From contig DDEJ01000030.1 in the NCBI GenBank assembly GCA_002336405.1, positions 509 to 8,269 of the forward strand: DNA of 7,761 bases, read 5' to 3'. The DNA is from Rhodobacteraceae bacterium UBA1957 (GTDB lineage: Bacteria > Pseudomonadota > Alphaproteobacteria > Rhodobacterales > Rhodobacteraceae). The notes below the pieces were generated by a model that saw only the letters and a list, made by a program, of their open reading frames with translations, had not been told where the DNA came from and ran no database searches. Positions within the stretch are counted from its first letter, which is position 1, and each line of letters starts with the position of its first letter. Of this stretch, positions 6,398 through 7,761 are shown piece by piece. The translations under genes were made by a program, and so were the position numbers.

Positions 6398-7114
6398 CGG
6401 AAAGCTCCTTAAAAATACGGTAGTAAATATTGCCTACAGCTGGGCAGTCCAGCGGGCAAAACAAGAGCCACGTCATCAAAATTGCGTGAAGATGGGCGTT
6501 TTCATGTCATCCCTCAGCCGGCCAAAAGACCACCGTTGGGGTCCATAAGCCGCGGATTTCAATAGAGTGCACCGTTGGAATCTCTGCAGACAGATCCGGC
6601 AAGGCGCCGACGCAAAAGGGGAAATCTATAGTTTGCGACCAAAGCAAATCCGCAGGCACAGGACAGCTAAATTTTACAGACCGCGTCTTGACCGTGATGT
6701 TTTAAAACCCAATCCGATGCGCCCGGTGTTTACAGATGCAACACTAGCCCCTGAGCGTTCAACAATCCCCACCAAAGCAAAGGCGCGCCCCAATGTGGCG
6801 CTTGCAAGTTTATCTTTAGTGCGCCTTTGTCTGAAACACTCACAACATAGAAGTCAGCCAAACTCAGGTTTTGAGCTTTGAAATTACCGGTGATTGACCT
6901 CACACACCTGAGAATTGATAGTAGCCTCGGAGACCACATATCCTTTGATCATAGAAGTGATTGAGCTGTGCAATTTAACAAACACACGCCAAAACGACAA
7001 CTGACCCGCAAAAATGGCGCAATAATCTGAAAATCCATATACTTAAAAGCTAATTTAAAGCGCAAACTGGGCGCAGATCTTTTTCCGCCTGTCAATCCTT
7101 TGAGCAGCCCAAAA
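6398..7114. other. Long region with no supported gene
   Basis: More than 700 bp between the start of the redoxin gene and the promoter of the TPR gene. Open frames on either strand (for example 6567-6881 plus, 6507-6701 minus, 6730-6939 minus) lack credible starts, ribosome binding sites and recognisable domains. Features seen: a small hairpin (GCTGG-N5-CCAGC, 6439-6453) in the redoxin upstream region, a nested inverted-repeat cluster at 6778-6829, and a possible plus-strand sigma-70-like pair (TTGACC 6894-6899, 17 bp, GATAGT 6917-6922) with no gene directly after it. It could hold regulatory DNA, a small RNA or a decayed gene. Confidence 0.5.
6778..6829. repeat. Nested inverted repeats (9-bp arms plus inner stem)
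   Basis: CAAAGGCGC (6778-6786) and GCGCCTTTG (6821-6829) are perfect inverted repeats 34 bp apart. Inside, GCGCC (6785-6789) can also pair with GGCGC (6797-6801), so two alternative stems compete for 6785-6786. An 8-bp palindrome GGCGCGCC lies at 6782-6789 and CTTGCAAG at 6801-6808. No poly-T tail follows on either strand, so it is not an obvious intrinsic terminator. Confidence 0.5.
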
Positions 7115-7115
7115 C

Positions 7116-7130
7116 TGGCACCAATTTTGC
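7116..7130 (+). promoter_or_regulatory. Sigma-54 (RpoN) -24/-12 promoter
   Basis: TGGCAC (7116-7121) and TTGC (7127-7130) stand in the exact spacing of the sigma-54 consensus TGGCACG-N4-TTGCW, with GG and GC 10 bp apart. Ten of twelve defined positions match; the misses are C for the G after CAC and G for the final W. Transcription would start near 7141, leaving a leader of about 20 nt that contains the AGGAG ribosome binding site of the TPR gene. Sigma-54 promoters need an enhancer-binding activator; no activator gene or clear upstream binding site is in view. A near match to an IHF site lies at 7090-7102. Confidence 0.65.
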
Positions 7131-7159
7131 GCTGTTAAACAAGCATTCAGGAGCAAAAC

Positions 7160-7761
7160 ATGTCAGTCGATACCAATATTATCTTACAGCAAGCCATTGC
7201 GGCACATCAATTGAACGATCTGTATCTGGCCGAGAAACTCTATCTCTCGATCCTTTAAAATCGACAACCAACACCCCGATGCCAACCATAATCTTGGCCT
7301 TTTGTATGTCTGTGTGGAGCAACCTCTCGACGCATTACCATTATTGCGCAGCGCATTGGAGGCACATCCTCAGATCGAGCAGTTTGGGTCAGCTACTTTG
7401 AGGCCTTGTCATCGGCTGGCAAATCCAGTCGCGCGCGCGCAATCCTAGAGCTCGGCAAACAGAACAACCTTCAGCCTGAGATTGTTACGCGCTTAGAGAC
7501 GATCGTGCTTCGCGCCGAAGCAGGTAATGACATGCAGCACCCAGCCCCCAGAAATGATCCGCCAGAGCTGCGGATAAAACTCCTTGCCCAACTGTATGAA
7601 AGCGGCTTGCATCGACAGATGATCGACGCCGCTCAACAACTTTTAGAGAGTTTTCCAAAATCGGCGCTCTTGCACAATATGTTGGGAACGGCCTATCTAG
7701 ATCTGCGTCAGTACGACCTTGACCGTGCAGGCTATGAAGCCGCCATTGCACTCGCTCCAGA
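7160..7761 (+). pseudogene. TPR protein, 5' part, with two cancelling frameshifts; runs off the window
   Basis: Tetratricopeptide-repeat protein; ATG 7160 is preceded by AGGAG (7149-7153). The first frame reads 32 residues to a TAA at 7256-7258. Reading resumes one base later (AAA 7257, KIDNQHPDANHNLGLLYV) and continues to about 7384. The first frame then returns (from 7385, WVSYFEALSSAGK) and stays open to the edge. The pieces form one continuous TPR array: an AEKLYLSILKIDNQHPDA unit, NLGLLY...LEAHPQIEQF, and a second group from about 7565 (LLAQLYESGL, LLESFPKSALLHNMLGTAY, YEAAIALAP). TPR units bind other proteins. The linker style resembles TPR domains that precede sulfotransferase or glycosyltransferase domains, but the 3' part is not visible. 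Labelled a pseudogene because the frame is broken as given; both defects are in short T runs, so an intact gene with sequence errors is just as likely. Confidence 0.72.

Noticed and set aside
6507..6701. Minus-strand open frame of 64 codons with fairly protein-like composition (ends FWPAEG)
   Set aside because: It has no ATG and no ribosome binding site. A frame this long arises by chance often enough, and the possible upstream continuation needs a frameshift. I could not match it to a family.
6567..6881. Plus-strand open frame of about 100 codons in the gene-free region
   Set aside because: GTG start without a ribosome binding site, Arg/Lys-rich composition and no recognisable motif.
6730..6939. 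Minus-strand open frame of 69 codons
   Set aside because: Tryptophan/leucine-rich tail, no ribosome binding site, no domain.
6967..6986. TGTG-N12-CACA as an activator site for the sigma-54 promoter
   Set aside because: Does not fit NifA (TGT-N10-ACA) or CRP/FNR spacing, and is short enough to occur by chance.
7043..7058. TTAA...TTAA resembling a CtrA site
   Set aside because: The half-sites are 8 bp apart, not the 7 bp required, and the area is AT-rich.
7380..7390. Programmed -1 frameshift at CAG TTT GGG
   Set aside because: No X XXY YYZ slippery heptamer in the correct register; a missing T in a T run is simpler.
7485..7751. Minus-strand open frame of 88 codons
   Set aside because: Antisense to the restored TPR reading frame, which is clearly protein-like.

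Overview
The window looks like chromosomal DNA from a marine alphaproteobacterium, most likely Rhodobacterales (Roseobacter group). This rests on protein-level resemblance: an EnvZ-type kinase opening with a short LYGRAALIL-style leader, a LACTB2-like hydrolase, a complete Entner-Doudoroff gene pair and a VapC-like PIN protein of a kind I associate with that order. Gene density is high up to about 6.4 kb. A mostly gene-free stretch follows, then the 5' part of a tetratricopeptide (TPR) gene that runs off the right edge.

Left to right: (1) positions 1-20 hold the 5' end of a minus-strand tRNA gene with a plausible promoter just upstream. (2) A metallo-beta-lactamase-fold hydrolase (minus strand) lies upstream of it. 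(3) Divergent from the hydrolase, with only 40 bp between start codons, is an EnvZ-like sensor histidine kinase (plus strand) with no response-regulator gene in view. (4) The kinase converges on eda, and their stop codons share bases. (5) edd and eda (minus strand) form the Entner-Doudoroff operon. edd makes KDPG from 6-phosphogluconate and eda cleaves it to pyruvate and glyceraldehyde 3-phosphate. A predicted promoter before edd has its -10 hexamer inside a perfect 18-bp palindrome of the LacI-family (GntR/IdnR-like) operator type, which suggests repression relieved by a sugar-acid signal. (6) After about 300 bp without a clear gene comes a PIN-domain protein (plus) with no visible antitoxin. 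It converges on (7) a cytoplasmic TlpA/peroxiredoxin-like protein with a CPGC active site (minus).

(8) Positions 6398-7159 hold no gene I can support, but contain a nested inverted-repeat cluster. Just before the last gene lies a strong sigma-54 (-24/-12) promoter match with start-site spacing that fits a short leader. (9) The TPR gene at 7160 has a good ribosome binding site but is broken by two single-base shifts that cancel: an apparent extra T at about 7256 and a missing T at about 7383-7385. Between and beyond them the TPR protein reads cleanly. Both sit in short T runs, so sequencing error, pseudogene decay and (less likely) recoding all remain open.

The least expected signals are the sigma-54 promoter on the disrupted TPR gene and the LacI-type operator arrangement at edd. 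I see no CRISPR array, insertion sequence or complete defence system. All identifications come from reading motifs by eye; no database search was run.
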